A stretch of 64,000 nucleotides of DNA, taken from Acidimicrobiaceae bacterium (GTDB taxonomy: Bacteria; Actinomycetota; Acidimicrobiia; Acidimicrobiales; Ilumatobacteraceae). Positions 33,891 through 43,627 of the stretch are shown piece after piece. The translations under genes and the position numbers were made by a program. Where the stretch lies: positions 1 through 64,000 of the forward strand of contig JACJWF010000010.1 of NCBI GenBank assembly GCA_020637295.1, written 5' to 3'. Each line of letters starts with the position of its first letter. Positions within the stretch are counted from its first letter, which is position 1. The notes beneath the pieces are model-generated. The model did no database searches. It worked only from the letters and a program-made list of their open reading frames with translations, and was not told the DNA's origin.

Positions 33891-35944
33891 GCCACGCCGC
33901 CACCCCAGCCGGTGGAGGCGTCGGTGGTGAGCGCGTTGACGCCGAGCCCCGTGCCGTCGCCGTAGGCACCGGTCCACCAACCCCACGGCACGCTCACCAC
34001 ACCGGGGGCGACCCGGGCGGTGATCCGCACCGGCAGGGTCAGCTCGCCACGGTCGTTCCACACCCGGGCGGTGGCGCCGTCGGCCAGGCCGAGCGCGGCG
34101 GCGTCCGCGGCCGCGACCTCGAGGGCCGGCGGCTGCTCCCTCCCGGCGTGTGCGGCGAGGCCGGAGTAGCTGGTGTTGAGGAAGCGGGTCTGCTGCTTCG
34201 GGCTCATCAGGCGGAACGGGAAGCGGGCGGCCTCGCCGTCCTCGGTGGGCGGTTGGTAGGTGGGCAGCACGGGCTGGCCCGCCAGTTCCATGAGGTCGCA
34301 GCGCAGTTCCACCCTGCCGCTGCGGGTGGGGAAGCCGCCGTCGGCCCACGGCCGGCCGTCGTCGGGGAACGGCGCACGCACGAACCCGTCGGCGCGCAGT
34401 TGATCCAGGTCGATCGTGCCCTGCGGCCCGGCCAGCGTGGCGCGCAGGGCGGTGAGGTCGTCGTCGAAGAGGGCCGGGTCGGTGTCGGGCGTGAAGCCAA
34501 GCGCGGCAGCCAGGCGGCGGTGCAGTTCGCTGTTGCTGACGGCCTCGCCCAGCGGCGGGATGGCCGGCTCGTTCCAGCCGATGTAGAGATGGCCCCAGGC
34601 GGGCACGACGTCCACCGATTCCAGGTGGGTGGTGGCGGGCAGAATGATGTCCGCGTAGCGGGCCGTGTCCGTGAGGAACTGCTCGTGGACCACGGTGAAC
34701 AGGTCCTCGCGCGCCAACCCCTGGCGGATCAGCCCGGCGGCCGGCGCCGACACCAGCGGGTTGCCACCGACCACGACGAGCGCGTTGACCGGGCCGCCGA
34801 ACTCCTCCGGCCGGGTGAGCACGCGGCCGAGTTGGCCCATCGGCAGGCCGCGGGTGGAGTGCCCGTCGAGGAGGTCCGGCCGGGTGAGCGCCGCCATGTT
34901 CAGTGGCTCGAAGGTCCACACACCGGTGCTGCGGGCGAACCCGCCGCCGCGCTCCCGCCAGGAGCCGACCAGCGCCGGGAGGCAGGCGAGCGTGCGGAAG
35001 AACATCGCCCCGTGCTCGTGGTGCTCGGCGCCGATCAGCGTGCGGATCATCGCCGGGCGCACGGTGGCGTAGCGGTGGGCCAGCCACTCGATGTCGGCGG
35101 CGGCGACGCCGGTGATGCCGGCAGCCCACTCCGGGGTGCACGTGGCGACGTGCGCCCGCAGGTCGTCCGCCCCGATGGTGTGCGCGTCGATCCACTCCGT
35201 GTCGGTGAGGCCGTCGCGGAACAGCACGTGGATGAGCGCCAGCATCAGCGCCACGTCGGTGCCGGGGTGCGGCTGCAGGAAGCGGTCGGCGCTCTCGGCC
35301 GTCAGCGTGCGGACGGGGTCGATGACCACCACCTCGGCACCCCTCGCCCGGGCCTCTTCCACGAACGGCCAGTAGTGGCGGTTGGTGAGGCGGGTGTTGG
35401 TGCCCCACAGGATCACCAGGTTGCTGTGCACCACGTCCAGCGGGTCGGCTGCCTTGCCGGTGCCGTTGGTGGTGGCCGCGCCGGCGCCAGCGGCGGCACC
35501 GCACAGCGCCCCGGTGGTGCGGGCGGCGCCCACCAGGTGCCATAGGCGCTGGCCGAACCCCTCGGCCAGCAGGCTCTGGTTGCCGGCGCTGACGAACGGC
35601 AGAATCGCGCCGGGGCCGGCGGTGGCGATGACCTCGCCGAGGCGCCGGCCGACCTCCTCCATCGCCTCCGCCCACGTGATCTGCTCGAACCGGCCCTCAC
35701 CCTTGGTGCCCACGCGGCGCAGCGGGTGGAGGATGCGGTCCGGGTGGTACGCGCGGTCGAGGAAGCGGTTGACCTTCGGGCACAACTCGCCACGGCTGTA
35801 CGGGTGGTCGGCCCGACCGCGGAGCTGCACGGCGTGCGGCACCGGGCCGGACTCGTCGACCGTGACGGTCCACCCGCAGCTGTCGGGGCAGTCGTGGTGG
35901 CAGGTGCCGTGCACCGTGTGGGTCGCGGTCGAGGGGACGGACAT
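33830..35944 (-). CDS. Molybdopterin (bis-MGD) oxidoreductase, DMSO reductase superfamily
   Basis: The 704 residues have an N-terminal [4Fe-4S] motif (Cys15, Cys19, Cys23 and Cys55 in GELCPKV), then the molybdopterin folds: ILPFVSAGNQSLL, VILWGTNTRLTNRHY, VVVIDPVRTLTAESAD, VVVGGNPLVSAPAAG, and a C-terminal molydop-binding barrel (FRLMSPKQQTRFLNTSY ... VRITARVAPGVVSVPWG). No Tat signal is visible, so it is probably cytoplasmic, and no partner subunits are adjacent. The substrate is unknown. The last 11 residues run past the usual end (after WGGGVAYWSTRVAV) into the decayed region, suggesting that the 3' end was altered by that insertion. Confidence 0.88.
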   Translation of the reverse strand: MSVPSTATHTVHGTCHHDCPDSCGWTVTVDESGPVPHAVQLRGRADHPYSRGELCPKVNRFLDRAYHPDRILHPLRRVGTKGEGRFEQITWAEAMEEVGRRLGEVIATAGPGAILPFVSAGNQSLLAEGFGQRLWHLVGAARTTGALCGAAAGAGAATTNGTGKAADPLDVVHSNLVILWGTNTRLTNRHYWPFVEEARARGAEVVVIDPVRTLTAESADRFLQPHPGTDVALMLALIHVLFRDGLTDTEWIDAHTIGADDLRAHVATCTPEWAAGITGVAAADIEWLAHRYATVRPAMIRTLIGAEHHEHGAMFFRTLACLPALVGSWRERGGGFARSTGVWTFEPLNMAALTRPDLLDGHSTRGLPMGQLGRVLTRPEEFGGPVNALVVVGGNPLVSAPAAGLIRQGLAREDLFTVVHEQFLTDTARYADIILPATTHLESVDVVPAWGHLYIGWNEPAIPPLGEAVSNSELHRRLAAALGFTPDTDPALFDDDLTALRATLAGPQGTIDLDQLRADGFVRAPFPDDGRPWADGGFPTRSGRVELRCDLMELAGQPVLPTYQPPTEDGEAARFPFRLMSPKQQTRFLNTSYSGLAAHAGREQPPALEVAAADAAALGLADGATARVWNDRGELTLPVRITARVAPGVVSVPWGWWTGAYGDGTGLGVNALTTDASTGWGGGVAYWSTRVAVAAASMRASSSR

Positions 35945-36020
35945 GGTGTGGAGGCTAGGTCGACGCGGCACTGCCGCGCTGTCGGCTTTCGGACAGGGAT
36001 GCCCGACTACCGTGGGCTCG

Positions 36021-37448
36021 ATGTCGCATTTCCCCCCGCCGGCCGCCGAGGACGTCATCTACCGGGAGGGCCGGCGGCGGCCGCGGTGGGTGCCACTGGC
36101 CGGTGCCGCGGCGGTGGTGGTGGCGCTCGGTGTGGTGGGCGTGGTCGCCTTCGGGGGTGACGACGGGTCGGCGGCGCAGGACCCGTGGACGCTCCTGCGG
36201 GCGGACCCCGCCAGCGGTGCGGTGGCCGCGGTGGGGGCTGATGGCGCGACGGCCACGTTCGATGCGCTCGGCACCCTGCCAGGCGTGGGCACCGGCCCGA
36301 CCAGTCCCGTGGACACCACCAGTTCCCTGGTCGCCACGGTGGCCGACAGCGGTGTCGTCACGGTGCTGGATGCCGCCACGGGTGAGATCCGCACCATCGC
36401 CACGGGGACGGATCTCGGCGTGCCGACCCGCGCCGGCGACGTGCTCGTGGCCGTGGACACCACCGGCGCCAGCACGCTGGTGGACCTGCGGGCCGGCACC
36501 ACCCGTCCCCTACGCGACGTGTTCGGGCTGCCGTCGGATGTCGCGCTCTATGCCGCTTCGGCAGCGCGTGACGGGGCGGTGCTGGTGATCGGCAACGGCG
36601 GTGCCGGCGTGGTGCTCTCGACGGCGCCGTCGATGGCCCGGTGGTTCGACGGCACGGTATACGACGCCACCGCCAACCGTGTGCTGGCGGGCTCGGTGGG
36701 CAGCGACCGCACGATGAGCCTGTACGTCGACGACGCCCAGGTGGGCGAGCCCGTGTCGGTGGACGGGCGGGTGCGCGCCCGCCTGGTCGACGGCAAGGAT
36801 GTGGCCGTCGTGCTGCAGGAGGACGGCACGATCCTGCGGGTGGACTTCGCCGCCGGCACCTCCACCACGACGGGCCGACTGCCATCGTCCGTACTGGGCG
36901 ATCTTGCCGATGGTGAACTGAGCGCGTACCTCGTCGGTGACGAGCGAATGATGGTGGAACTGGCCGACGGGTGGGCGCTGGTCGGTGTCGACGGGGCCCT
37001 CGTGGCCCGCTTCACACCCGGCGGCATCGAGCCTGGTGCCACCCGGCTGGACCCGCGCTGGTTCGGGACGGAGTGCATGGTGATGGCGGTCGGCGGCAAC
37101 GTGCCCGACCGCAGCGCGCTGGTGAACCTGGACAGTGGTGAGGTGGTGATCGACGTGGCCGGCTCCGCGGTGGCCCCGCCGTCCGAGGACGGGTGCTCCT
37201 TCCACACGACGGGAACGACACAGATCCTGATCGTCGACGGCGCGGTGGTGGACGTCGCCGGCGACCTGCTGGCCGTGTCGCCCGATCACACCGAGGTCAT
37301 CGTGCGGGCCACCGACGGTGGGGCGGTGGTGGACCGGATGGTCACCCGCTACCGCGTCGTGAAGGGCGCGCTCGCCGATCCGCTGGAACTCGGCGCCGGT
37401 GCCTACCTGTACCTGTTCGTCCCGAAGCAACCCGCGGCCGGGGGCTGA
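36021..37448 (+). CDS. Membrane-anchored beta-propeller-like protein, unknown function
   Basis: The protein has 475 residues with a basic cytoplasmic start (REGRRRPRWV), one transmembrane helix (VPLAGAAAVVVALGVVGVVAF, about 24-44), and a long extracytoplasmic region. That region consists of repeated strand pairs such as GVVTVLDAATGEIRTIATG and SALVNLDSGEVVIDV, resembling WD40/PQQ-like propeller blades. Two Cys residues near the C-terminal third may form a disulfide. No enzymatic motif is seen. It is divergent from the molybdopterin gene across a 76-bp gap. Confidence 0.65.
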   Translation: MSHFPPPAAEDVIYREGRRRPRWVPLAGAAAVVVALGVVGVVAFGGDDGSAAQDPWTLLRADPASGAVAAVGADGATATFDALGTLPGVGTGPTSPVDTTSSLVATVADSGVVTVLDAATGEIRTIATGTDLGVPTRAGDVLVAVDTTGASTLVDLRAGTTRPLRDVFGLPSDVALYAASAARDGAVLVIGNGGAGVVLSTAPSMARWFDGTVYDATANRVLAGSVGSDRTMSLYVDDAQVGEPVSVDGRVRARLVDGKDVAVVLQEDGTILRVDFAAGTSTTTGRLPSSVLGDLADGELSAYLVGDERMMVELADGWALVGVDGALVARFTPGGIEPGATRLDPRWFGTECMVMAVGGNVPDRSALVNLDSGEVVIDVAGSAVAPPSEDGCSFHTTGTTQILIVDGAVVDVAGDLLAVSPDHTEVIVRATDGGAVVDRMVTRYRVVKGALADPLELGAGAYLYLFVPKQPAAGG

Positions 37449-37466
37449 GCCGCCGTACCGTCAGGC

Positions 37467-38504
37467 TCAGGCCGTGAGGGCGCGCACCTGGCGGGCCACC
37501 TCGCCGAAGCGGGGCAGCCGTTCGGCCACCCGGTCCGGCGCGCCCATCGCCGCGTTGTAGAGGATGATCCGGCCGGCCACGCCGCGGTACGTGTCCACCA
37601 GCGCCTGCGCCAGGCCGTCCCACGTGGCCTCCGTGCAGAACGTGGCGAGGTGGTCGTCGCTGATCTCCTTGGCCATGCCGGCCATGTCGCCGGCCTTCTG
37701 CCGCTCGCGGATGCGGGCGGTGGTGCCGTCGAAGCCGGCTTCGTCCCAGATGAACGCGTAGTTCGGGGTGCTGCCGTAGAAGCTGAGCATGCCGCGCATC
37801 ATCTCCCGGTCGGCGGCGCGCTCCTCGTCGGTGTCGCCGACGATCAGGTTGACCGGCACGATGATCGTCACGTCGTCCACGTTCCGACCCGTGGTGGCGG
37901 CGCCCTCGGCCACCTTCGGCAGCACGTGGCGGGCCAGGTACCCCGGCTCGCCGATCGGGTGCACGTGCACGCCGTCGGCCACCTCGCCGGCCATCTTCAG
38001 CATCCACGGGTTGACCGCGGCGATGTCCACCTTCGGGTCGGCCACGGCGATCTTGCCGGGGCTCCACTGGGCGCTCATCCAGTCGAGTGTGTAGAAGCGG
38101 CCGTGGTGGTCCAGCGGATCGCCGCGGAAGGCGGCGAAGCAGTCCTTCACCGCCAGCACGTAGTCGCGCAGGCGGGGGCCGGGGGACTCGAAGTCCACGC
38201 CGTACCGGCGCACCACATGGGTGCGCACCTGGGTGCCGAGCCCGAGGCGGAAGTTGCCGCCGGTGGCCTCCTGCAGCTCCCAGGCGACCTGGGCGGTCAC
38301 CATCGGGCTCCGCGGGAAGGCCACGGCGACGCCGGTGCCGAGCGCCAGACCGGGCGCGGCCGCGGCGGCCACCGCGGCCGAGAGGTAGGCCGTCCGACCC
38401 GCCTCGGTGAACACGATCCCGTCCAGCCCGCTGGCGGCCACGGCACGGGCGGTGTCGCCCATCTGGGCGAGCGGCTTGGGCGAGAGCATCACGTCGACCT
38501 GCAT
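37467..38504 (-). CDS. LLM class (F420-dependent) oxidoreductase
   Basis: The 345-residue TIM-barrel enzyme is of the bacterial luciferase family. It has GLDGIVFTEAGRTAYLSAAVAA, LGTGVAVAFPRSPMVTAQVAWELQ, FRLGLGTQVRTHVVRRYG and the C-terminal ADGVHVHPIGEPGYLARHVL. These match the actinobacterial F420-dependent branch typified by methylenetetrahydromethanopterin-reductase-like proteins. It is expected to transfer hydride from F420H2 to an unknown substrate, but FMN use cannot be excluded. It stands alone, convergent with the propeller-like gene. Confidence 0.85.
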   Translation of the reverse strand: MQVDVMLSPKPLAQMGDTARAVAASGLDGIVFTEAGRTAYLSAAVAAAAAPGLALGTGVAVAFPRSPMVTAQVAWELQEATGGNFRLGLGTQVRTHVVRRYGVDFESPGPRLRDYVLAVKDCFAAFRGDPLDHHGRFYTLDWMSAQWSPGKIAVADPKVDIAAVNPWMLKMAGEVADGVHVHPIGEPGYLARHVLPKVAEGAATTGRNVDDVTIIVPVNLIVGDTDEERAADREMMRGMLSFYGSTPNYAFIWDEAGFDGTTARIRERQKAGDMAGMAKEISDDHLATFCTEATWDGLAQALVDTYRGVAGRIILYNAAMGAPDRVAERLPRFGEVARQVRALTA

Positions 38505-38550
38505 GCGCCGGACCCTAACCCCTGGCCGGCCGGCGGCGAGCGACGCGGTC

Positions 38551-40038
38551 TCAGGCGGGCTGGAGCACTTCCATGCCGGCCTCGATGCCCTCGCCGCGGA
38601 CCGCTGCCGTCGACCCGGAGACTCCGAGGATCTCCACCGAGCGGAACTCGCTGATGCCGTCGGAGAGCACCACCTGCAGGGCGTAGCTGCCGTCGAGCCG
38701 GGAGACGAGTGCCTCGCTGGGGATCACGAGCACGCCGTCGAGCTCATCGACGCTGACGGTGACGGTGACCACCGCACCGTCGACGGCGTCGAGCGTCGTG
38801 GACGGCGCGATGACGGCCTGCACCACGACCGAGCCGCTCCGTTCGACCGATCGGAGGAGTGTGACGATGCCGGTGTTGCCGCCCGACCCGCCGAGGCCGA
38901 CCTCCAGGCCGGGGGTGATGAGCGCCTCGTCGCCGTCGGGTACGTCGATGACGACCTGCTGGCTGGCGGCAGCGAGCACCAGCGCGACGGTGCCGTCCGC
39001 GACGTCGTCGCCGACCGCGATGTTCACCGACTGCACGGTGGCCGCGCTGGGAACGAACACGATGGACCCGAGGGTGACCTCACCGGTGACCTCCAATCCG
39101 TAGCCCGCCTGCCATGCCGCCACAGCAGTCGCCGTGTCGTCGTCGAACTCGTCGTCCACGACCATCCCCTCGCTGGTGTAGCCGAGCGCGGCGAGGCTGA
39201 GCTCGAGTTGGCGGACGTCCTGTCCCGTGTCGCCCGTGGTCATGGTCCGCCATGCCGGCACGCTGCCGCCGAGCGCGACCACGGGCCGGCTCTCCACCGT
39301 GTACAGGACGGTGCCCAACCCGACCGCCGCGCCCACCTCGATCGCCGAGGTCACGACCTGCGTCACGCGTGTCGTGGTGCCGCCGGTGGAACTGCCGCCG
39401 GTGCCGGCGGTCGTCCCACCACCGGTGCTGCCGCCGGTCGGGAAGCCACCTGTGCCGCCCTGGCCGCCGGGCCGTGCGGTAGTGGTCGTGGTGGCGCACG
39501 GATCGGAGGTGGACGGCGCGCCACCGCTGTCCGGAGGCGCCGTCGTGGTGCTGGTGGGGGTGGTGGTCGAGGTCGAGGTGGTGGTCGAGGTGGTGGTCGA
39601 GGTCGAGGTGGTGGAGGCCGGTTCGGTGGTGGTGCTGGTATCAGCGTTGGTGGTGGTCGTCGTCGCGTCCGTCGCGCAGGTGTCCACTGCGGTGAGTCCG
39701 GCGGTCAGGCCCGCAGCGGTCGCCGAGGTCAGGCCTGCGGCGTTCGGGGAGGTGGGGCCACCGTTGCTGGTGCCCGACGCGCCGGTCGTGCCAAGTTGGC
39801 CGTCGATGCGGTGGACCACGGCCGTCACATCGGACAGCTCCAGCGAGCCGTCGATGCGCTCGTTCACCCCGAGGCTGCCGGCCTCGACGGTGGCCGTCTT
39901 GAACACCGGGATGTCCGCCACGACAGCGGCGTCCTGATGGCGGGTGAACCGCACCGTGGCCACTGCCGCAGCGGCGAGCACGGCGAGGACGACGAGGCGT
40001 CGTGCCCAACGGGTGCGGGAGGTGGCTCGTTCGATCAT
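38551..40038 (-). CDS. Exporter periplasmic adaptor with peptidoglycan-binding domain (MFP 2)
   Basis: The 495 residues include a membrane-anchor helix (RRLVVLAVLAAAAVATVRF), an early beta segment, and a long Ser/Thr-rich linker (about 100-190) encoded by short GT-rich repeats. A PG_binding_1-like domain follows (TGQDVRQLELSLAALGYTSEG ... DDDTATAVAAWQ). The HlyD/MacA-type beta barrel (VLVIPSEALVSRLDGSYALQVVL) forms the C-terminal part. In Gram-positives such adaptors join ABC or RND exporters to the wall. It is the last gene of the exporter operon, 19 bp after the permease. Confidence 0.8.
   Translation of the reverse strand: MIERATSRTRWARRLVVLAVLAAAAVATVRFTRHQDAAVVADIPVFKTATVEAGSLGVNERIDGSLELSDVTAVVHRIDGQLGTTGASGTSNGGPTSPNAAGLTSATAAGLTAGLTAVDTCATDATTTTTNADTSTTTEPASTTSTSTTTSTTTSTSTTTPTSTTTAPPDSGGAPSTSDPCATTTTTARPGGQGGTGGFPTGGSTGGGTTAGTGGSSTGGTTTRVTQVVTSAIEVGAAVGLGTVLYTVESRPVVALGGSVPAWRTMTTGDTGQDVRQLELSLAALGYTSEGMVVDDEFDDDTATAVAAWQAGYGLEVTGEVTLGSIVFVPSAATVQSVNIAVGDDVADGTVALVLAAASQQVVIDVPDGDEALITPGLEVGLGGSGGNTGIVTLLRSVERSGSVVVQAVIAPSTTLDAVDGAVVTVTVSVDELDGVLVIPSEALVSRLDGSYALQVVLSDGISEFRSVEILGVSGSTAAVRGEGIEAGMEVLQPA
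39561..39613. repeat. GT/GA-rich simple repeat encoding Thr/Ser linker
   Basis: Tandem units of the type GGTGGTGGTCGAGGTCGA repeat here, encoding on the minus strand the STTT-type linker of the adaptor protein. Such tracts expand and contract easily, so linker length probably varies between strains. Confidence 0.7.
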
Positions 40039-40057
40039 CGCGGCAGCTCCGTCGTCA

Positions 40058-41338
40058 TCAGTTGGACCGCAGTGCTTCGGTGGGTGCGAGGCGCGACGCC
40101 CGGGCCGCGGGGTAGAGGCCGGCGACGCCGCCGATCACGATCGCTGCTGCCAGGCCGCCGACCAGCGCGACCGGTGGGATGACGATCGTCCACCCCTGCG
40201 AGCGGGCGTACGCCGCGGTGACGGCTGCGCCGAGACCCACGCCGACCAGTCCACCGGCACCGGCCAACAGGACGGCCTCGGTGAGGAACTGCCGGCGGAT
40301 GTGGGCGCGGGTGGCCCCCAAGGCACGGCGCAACCCGATCTCGGAGCGCCGTTCGATGACGGCGATGACCATCACGTTGGCGATGCCGATGCCGCCGACG
40401 AGCAGTGCCACGGCACCGAGACCGAGGAAGAGCGAGGTGAAGGCGGAACTGGCAGCCTCCTGGGCGGCGAGGGCGTCCGAGGGGCGGGAGACCTCGACCT
40501 CCTCGGGCGTCGCCGGGTTGACCGTCTGGGCCAGCACGCCCCGCACGTCATCGACTGCACCGTCGACGGTGCGGACGTACAGCGTCTCGGGGGCGAGGTC
40601 GTCGCCGATGACGAACGTCTCTGCGGCCGTCAGCCCGATGAGGGCGGCACGGTCGAGCCCCGGCGCCGCCTCGACCGGGTCGAGGATGCCGATGACGGCG
40701 AACCACTGGCCGCCGATGTAGACCCGCAGGCCGTCGGCCACGTCGGTGATGCCGAGCGTGCGTGCCGCCGTGGTGCCCAGCACCGTGGCGGGGTACGACG
40801 CGGTTGCGTTGTCGAAGAACACCCCGTCGGCGAGCGTGGCATGCAGGGTGTCGAGCAGGCCGGGGTCGGTGGCGAAGACGGAGAGGCCGCCGTTGATGCC
40901 CTCGCTGATGGTGTCCGTCCGTCGGACGGTCCCGCCGGAGTCCGCCGAGACCGTCGTCAGCGAGCTGACGGCAGTGACCGGCCCGATGCGGCTGGTCATC
41001 GCCACCGCAGTGTCGGGGAGCTCGCCGGTGCCACGTCCGAAGCCGCTGCCGGCTTGGACCTCGAGGAGGTTGGTGCCGAGTGCGCGGATCTTGGCGTCGA
41101 GGTCCGCCTGGGAGGAAGCGGACAGGCCGAGCACGCCGACCATTGCGGCAATGCCAATGGCGATGCCGAGCGTCGACAGGCCGGTGCGGAGTCGGCGGGT
41201 ACGCAGGCCCAGCGCGCCGACCCGCATGATGTCACCCAGGCGCAGGCGGGAGCGGGGGATGGACGAGCCACGCCCTGCGGTCTCGTCGCCGGCGTCCACC
41301 GGCTTCGTCGAGTGCTGAACGACCGCCACGTCAGCCAC
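40058..41338 (-). CDS. MacB/FtsX-type ABC transporter permease
   Basis: The protein is about 426 residues: a first transmembrane helix (GLSTLGIAIGIAAMVGVLGLSA), a large extracytoplasmic MacB_PCD domain (about 75-290), then three helices in the FtsX domain (LGLGAVALLVGGIGIANVMVIAVIERRSEIGLRRALGAT ... VALVGGLAAAIVIGGVAGLYPA) ending in ASRLAPTEALRSN. The MacB fold performs mechanotransmission rather than classical transport, pushing substrates through an adaptor. GTG at 41338 overlaps the ATPase stop; an ATG at 41227 (MRVGALGLR) is an alternative start. Confidence 0.92.
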   Translation of the reverse strand: MADVAVVQHSTKPVDAGDETAGRGSSIPRSRLRLGDIMRVGALGLRTRRLRTGLSTLGIAIGIAAMVGVLGLSASSQADLDAKIRALGTNLLEVQAGSGFGRGTGELPDTAVAMTSRIGPVTAVSSLTTVSADSGGTVRRTDTISEGINGGLSVFATDPGLLDTLHATLADGVFFDNATASYPATVLGTTAARTLGITDVADGLRVYIGGQWFAVIGILDPVEAAPGLDRAALIGLTAAETFVIGDDLAPETLYVRTVDGAVDDVRGVLAQTVNPATPEEVEVSRPSDALAAQEAASSAFTSLFLGLGAVALLVGGIGIANVMVIAVIERRSEIGLRRALGATRAHIRRQFLTEAVLLAGAGGLVGVGLGAAVTAAYARSQGWTIVIPPVALVGGLAAAIVIGGVAGLYPAARASRLAPTEALRSN

Positions 41339-42071
41339 CCGCCTCGATCGATCCGACGCCCACCGGATGGGGGCCGGAGTCGTGCTCGATCCGGCCGTCC
41401 CGCACGGACACCTGCCGCGGCAGGGAGTCTGCCAGCTCACGGTCGTGGGTGATGATCAGGATCGTGTGGCCCTCGCCGTGCAGCTCGCGGATGAGATCCA
41501 TCACCGCGGCACCCGACTTCGAGTCGAGGTTGCCGGTCGGTTCGTCGGCGAGGACGATGGCGGGCCGGTTGACGATCGCCCGGGCGATGGCCACGCGCTG
41601 GCGCTCACCGCCGCTGAGCTTGTTGGGCACATGGTGCAGACGGTGCCCGAGTCCCACCCGCGCGAGGGCGTCCTCTGCCGCCGAGCGTCGCTCGGCCGGC
41701 GCGACGCCGCGGTACAGCAGGCCGTTGGCGACGTTGTCCAGCGCGCTCATCCCTTCCAGCAGGAAGAACTGCTGGAAGACGAAGCCGAGCAGCTGCGAGC
41801 GGACGGCCGAGAGCTGGCGGTCGGACATCGCCGAGGTGTCCACCCCGGCCAGCCGGACCGCGCCCGAGGTCGGTCGATCCAGTGTGCCGATGATGTGCAG
41901 CAGTGTCGACTTGCCGGAACCCGACGGGCCGACGATGCCGACCATCTCGCCTCGATCGACGGTGAGGGACACGCCGTCGAGCGCGCTGACCGGCGGCTCG
42001 CCGGGGTAGCGCTTGACCACGTCGACAAGCTCCAGCGCCGGCACGTCGAGGGTGGACGACCACGCCGTCAT
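41331..42071 (-). CDS. ABC transporter ATP-binding protein (MacB/LolD family)
   Basis: The 246 residues have Walker A GPSGSGKSTLLHIIG, Q-loop FVFQQFFLLEGM, signature LSGGERQRVAIARA, Walker B IVLADEPTGNLDS and the H-switch ITHD. The LLEGMSALDNV and GNLDSKSG wording is characteristic of the MacB/LolD/FtsE group. It powers the adjacent FtsX-type permease. ATG overlaps the upstream adaptor stop by 4 bp. Confidence 0.95.
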   Translation of the reverse strand: MTAWSSTLDVPALELVDVVKRYPGEPPVSALDGVSLTVDRGEMVGIVGPSGSGKSTLLHIIGTLDRPTSGAVRLAGVDTSAMSDRQLSAVRSQLLGFVFQQFFLLEGMSALDNVANGLLYRGVAPAERRSAAEDALARVGLGHRLHHVPNKLSGGERQRVAIARAIVNRPAIVLADEPTGNLDSKSGAAVMDLIRELHGEGHTILIITHDRELADSLPRQVSVRDGRIEHDSGPHPVGVGSIEAGG

Positions 42072-43624
42072 GAGGGCACCACGACGTCGAGCCCCTCGGC
42101 CAACTGGTCGCCGGTGACCTCGACGAAGCCGTCGGCGAACAGGCCTGGTTCGACACCGATCAGATGGCTGGTGAAGGTGCCGTCGGCGTTCGTCTGGTCG
42201 ACGGCCTCGAGCGCATATCCGCCTTCAGCCAGTGCGAGGAGGGCCGACACCGGCACCACGAACGCGTCCGTCGCCTGCTCGCTGACGACGCGGAGTGTCA
42301 CGGGTACCTGGACGAACCCGTCGACACTGGACGGGATGGTCGCCACATGGATGGTGATGGACACGGTCGGTGTGGCGCCGGGTGTGTTGGACGAGTTGGT
42401 GGCGACATTGCCGACCGCCACCACCGTGCCGTCGTCGACGGTGCCGTCAGGGAACTCGACGTCGATGGTGGCGCCGACGGCGAACGTGTCGTCGCCCATC
42501 GGCGCGGTGGTCGTGACCTCGCGGGCTGCTGTGGTGAGTGGGAGGACGACTGCGTCGCCTGTCGGCGTGAAGCCCTCTGCCACCAGCGGCTCGCCGCCGA
42601 ACAACCCGCCGGGGACGACGACGAAGCTGCCGGCAGGCACGACCACGTCGGACGGATCGGTGCCATCGACGGTGAGGCCCGCTGCGGCCCACCAGCGAAC
42701 GACTGCTGCCGCGGTGGCATCGTCGAATGCGTCGTCGACGGTCATCGTCCCGTCGGGGTCGAAGCCCCCGTCGCGGAGCATCGTCTCCAACAGCTGGATG
42801 TCCAGCCCGTCGTCGGAGGAGGTGGAGAGGCTGCGGGTGAGTGCCGGGAGGGTGGTCGGGTCGCCTTCGATCGCGACCACGGGGTACCCACCTCGGAGGA
42901 ACAGCACGCTGCCCGTGCTGATGGACGTTCCAGGGGCGACGATCGACGTGATGGTTCCGCCGGTCGCGCCGTCGTCGGCTGCAGTGACGAGGAAGGAACG
43001 TGCCGTCTGACGTCCGTCGAACAGGGTGGTGCCGGCACTGACGCCGCCGCCGACGGTGGCCGACACCGTGTCCACCAGCAGATCGCCCGGAACGAACACC
43101 AGCTCCCCGGCGGTGACCTCACCGTCACCATCCAGACCCAGGGAGTCCTCCCAACGGGTGACTGCTGCTGCTGTGGCGTCGTCGTAGGTCTCGTCGATGG
43201 TGATCTCGCCGTCGGGGTCGAAGCCGAGCATGACCAGGTTCGTCTCCAGTTGGCGGACGTCGATGCCGTCGTCGGAGTCGGTGGACAGGTCCCGATAGGT
43301 CGGGACGTCGCCGATCATCGTGACCACAGGGCTGCCGTCGATGCTGGCGACGACGGTGCCTGCGCCGACCGAGGCCCCGCTCGCGACGAGACTGGTGACC
43401 GTGCCGGCGATCGGAGAGCCGACGCTGACCGACGCGGTGAAGCCGAGTGTGGCGGTGGTCTCGTCGTAGATGACGAGATCGCGGCGCTGCACCTCGACGG
43501 TGGCGAGCCGGTGGCTGGCGCTGGCGGTGTCGGCCGGATTGTCACGGGTGGCGAGGACGGCCGCGGTGGTCCCGCCGGCAGCGAGCACCACGACCACTAC
43601 GCCGGCAACGGCTGCGCGGCGCAT
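42068..43624 (-). CDS. Exporter periplasmic adaptor with two peptidoglycan-binding-like domains (MFP 1)
   Basis: The 518 residues begin with an N-terminal membrane helix (AVAGVVVVVLAAGGTTAAVLA), followed by two PG_binding_1-like repeats. The first has DGIDVRQLETNLVMLGFDPDG ... YDDATAAAVTRWEDSLG and the second DGLDIQLLETMLRDGGFDPDG ... FDDATAAAVVRWWAAAG. They are inserted in a beta-rich lipoyl/HlyD-like scaffold that ends with the membrane-proximal domain FVVPVSALLALAEGGYAL. The duplication inside one protein plus a second adaptor downstream is unusual. It is coupled to the ATPase gene by a 4-bp overlap. Confidence 0.82.
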   Translation of the reverse strand: MRRAAVAGVVVVVLAAGGTTAAVLATRDNPADTASASHRLATVEVQRRDLVIYDETTATLGFTASVSVGSPIAGTVTSLVASGASVGAGTVVASIDGSPVVTMIGDVPTYRDLSTDSDDGIDVRQLETNLVMLGFDPDGEITIDETYDDATAAAVTRWEDSLGLDGDGEVTAGELVFVPGDLLVDTVSATVGGGVSAGTTLFDGRQTARSFLVTAADDGATGGTITSIVAPGTSISTGSVLFLRGGYPVVAIEGDPTTLPALTRSLSTSSDDGLDIQLLETMLRDGGFDPDGTMTVDDAFDDATAAAVVRWWAAAGLTVDGTDPSDVVVPAGSFVVVPGGLFGGEPLVAEGFTPTGDAVVLPLTTAAREVTTTAPMGDDTFAVGATIDVEFPDGTVDDGTVVAVGNVATNSSNTPGATPTVSITIHVATIPSSVDGFVQVPVTLRVVSEQATDAFVVPVSALLALAEGGYALEAVDQTNADGTFTSHLIGVEPGLFADGFVEVTGDQLAEGLDVVVPS

Positions 43625-43627
43625 GGG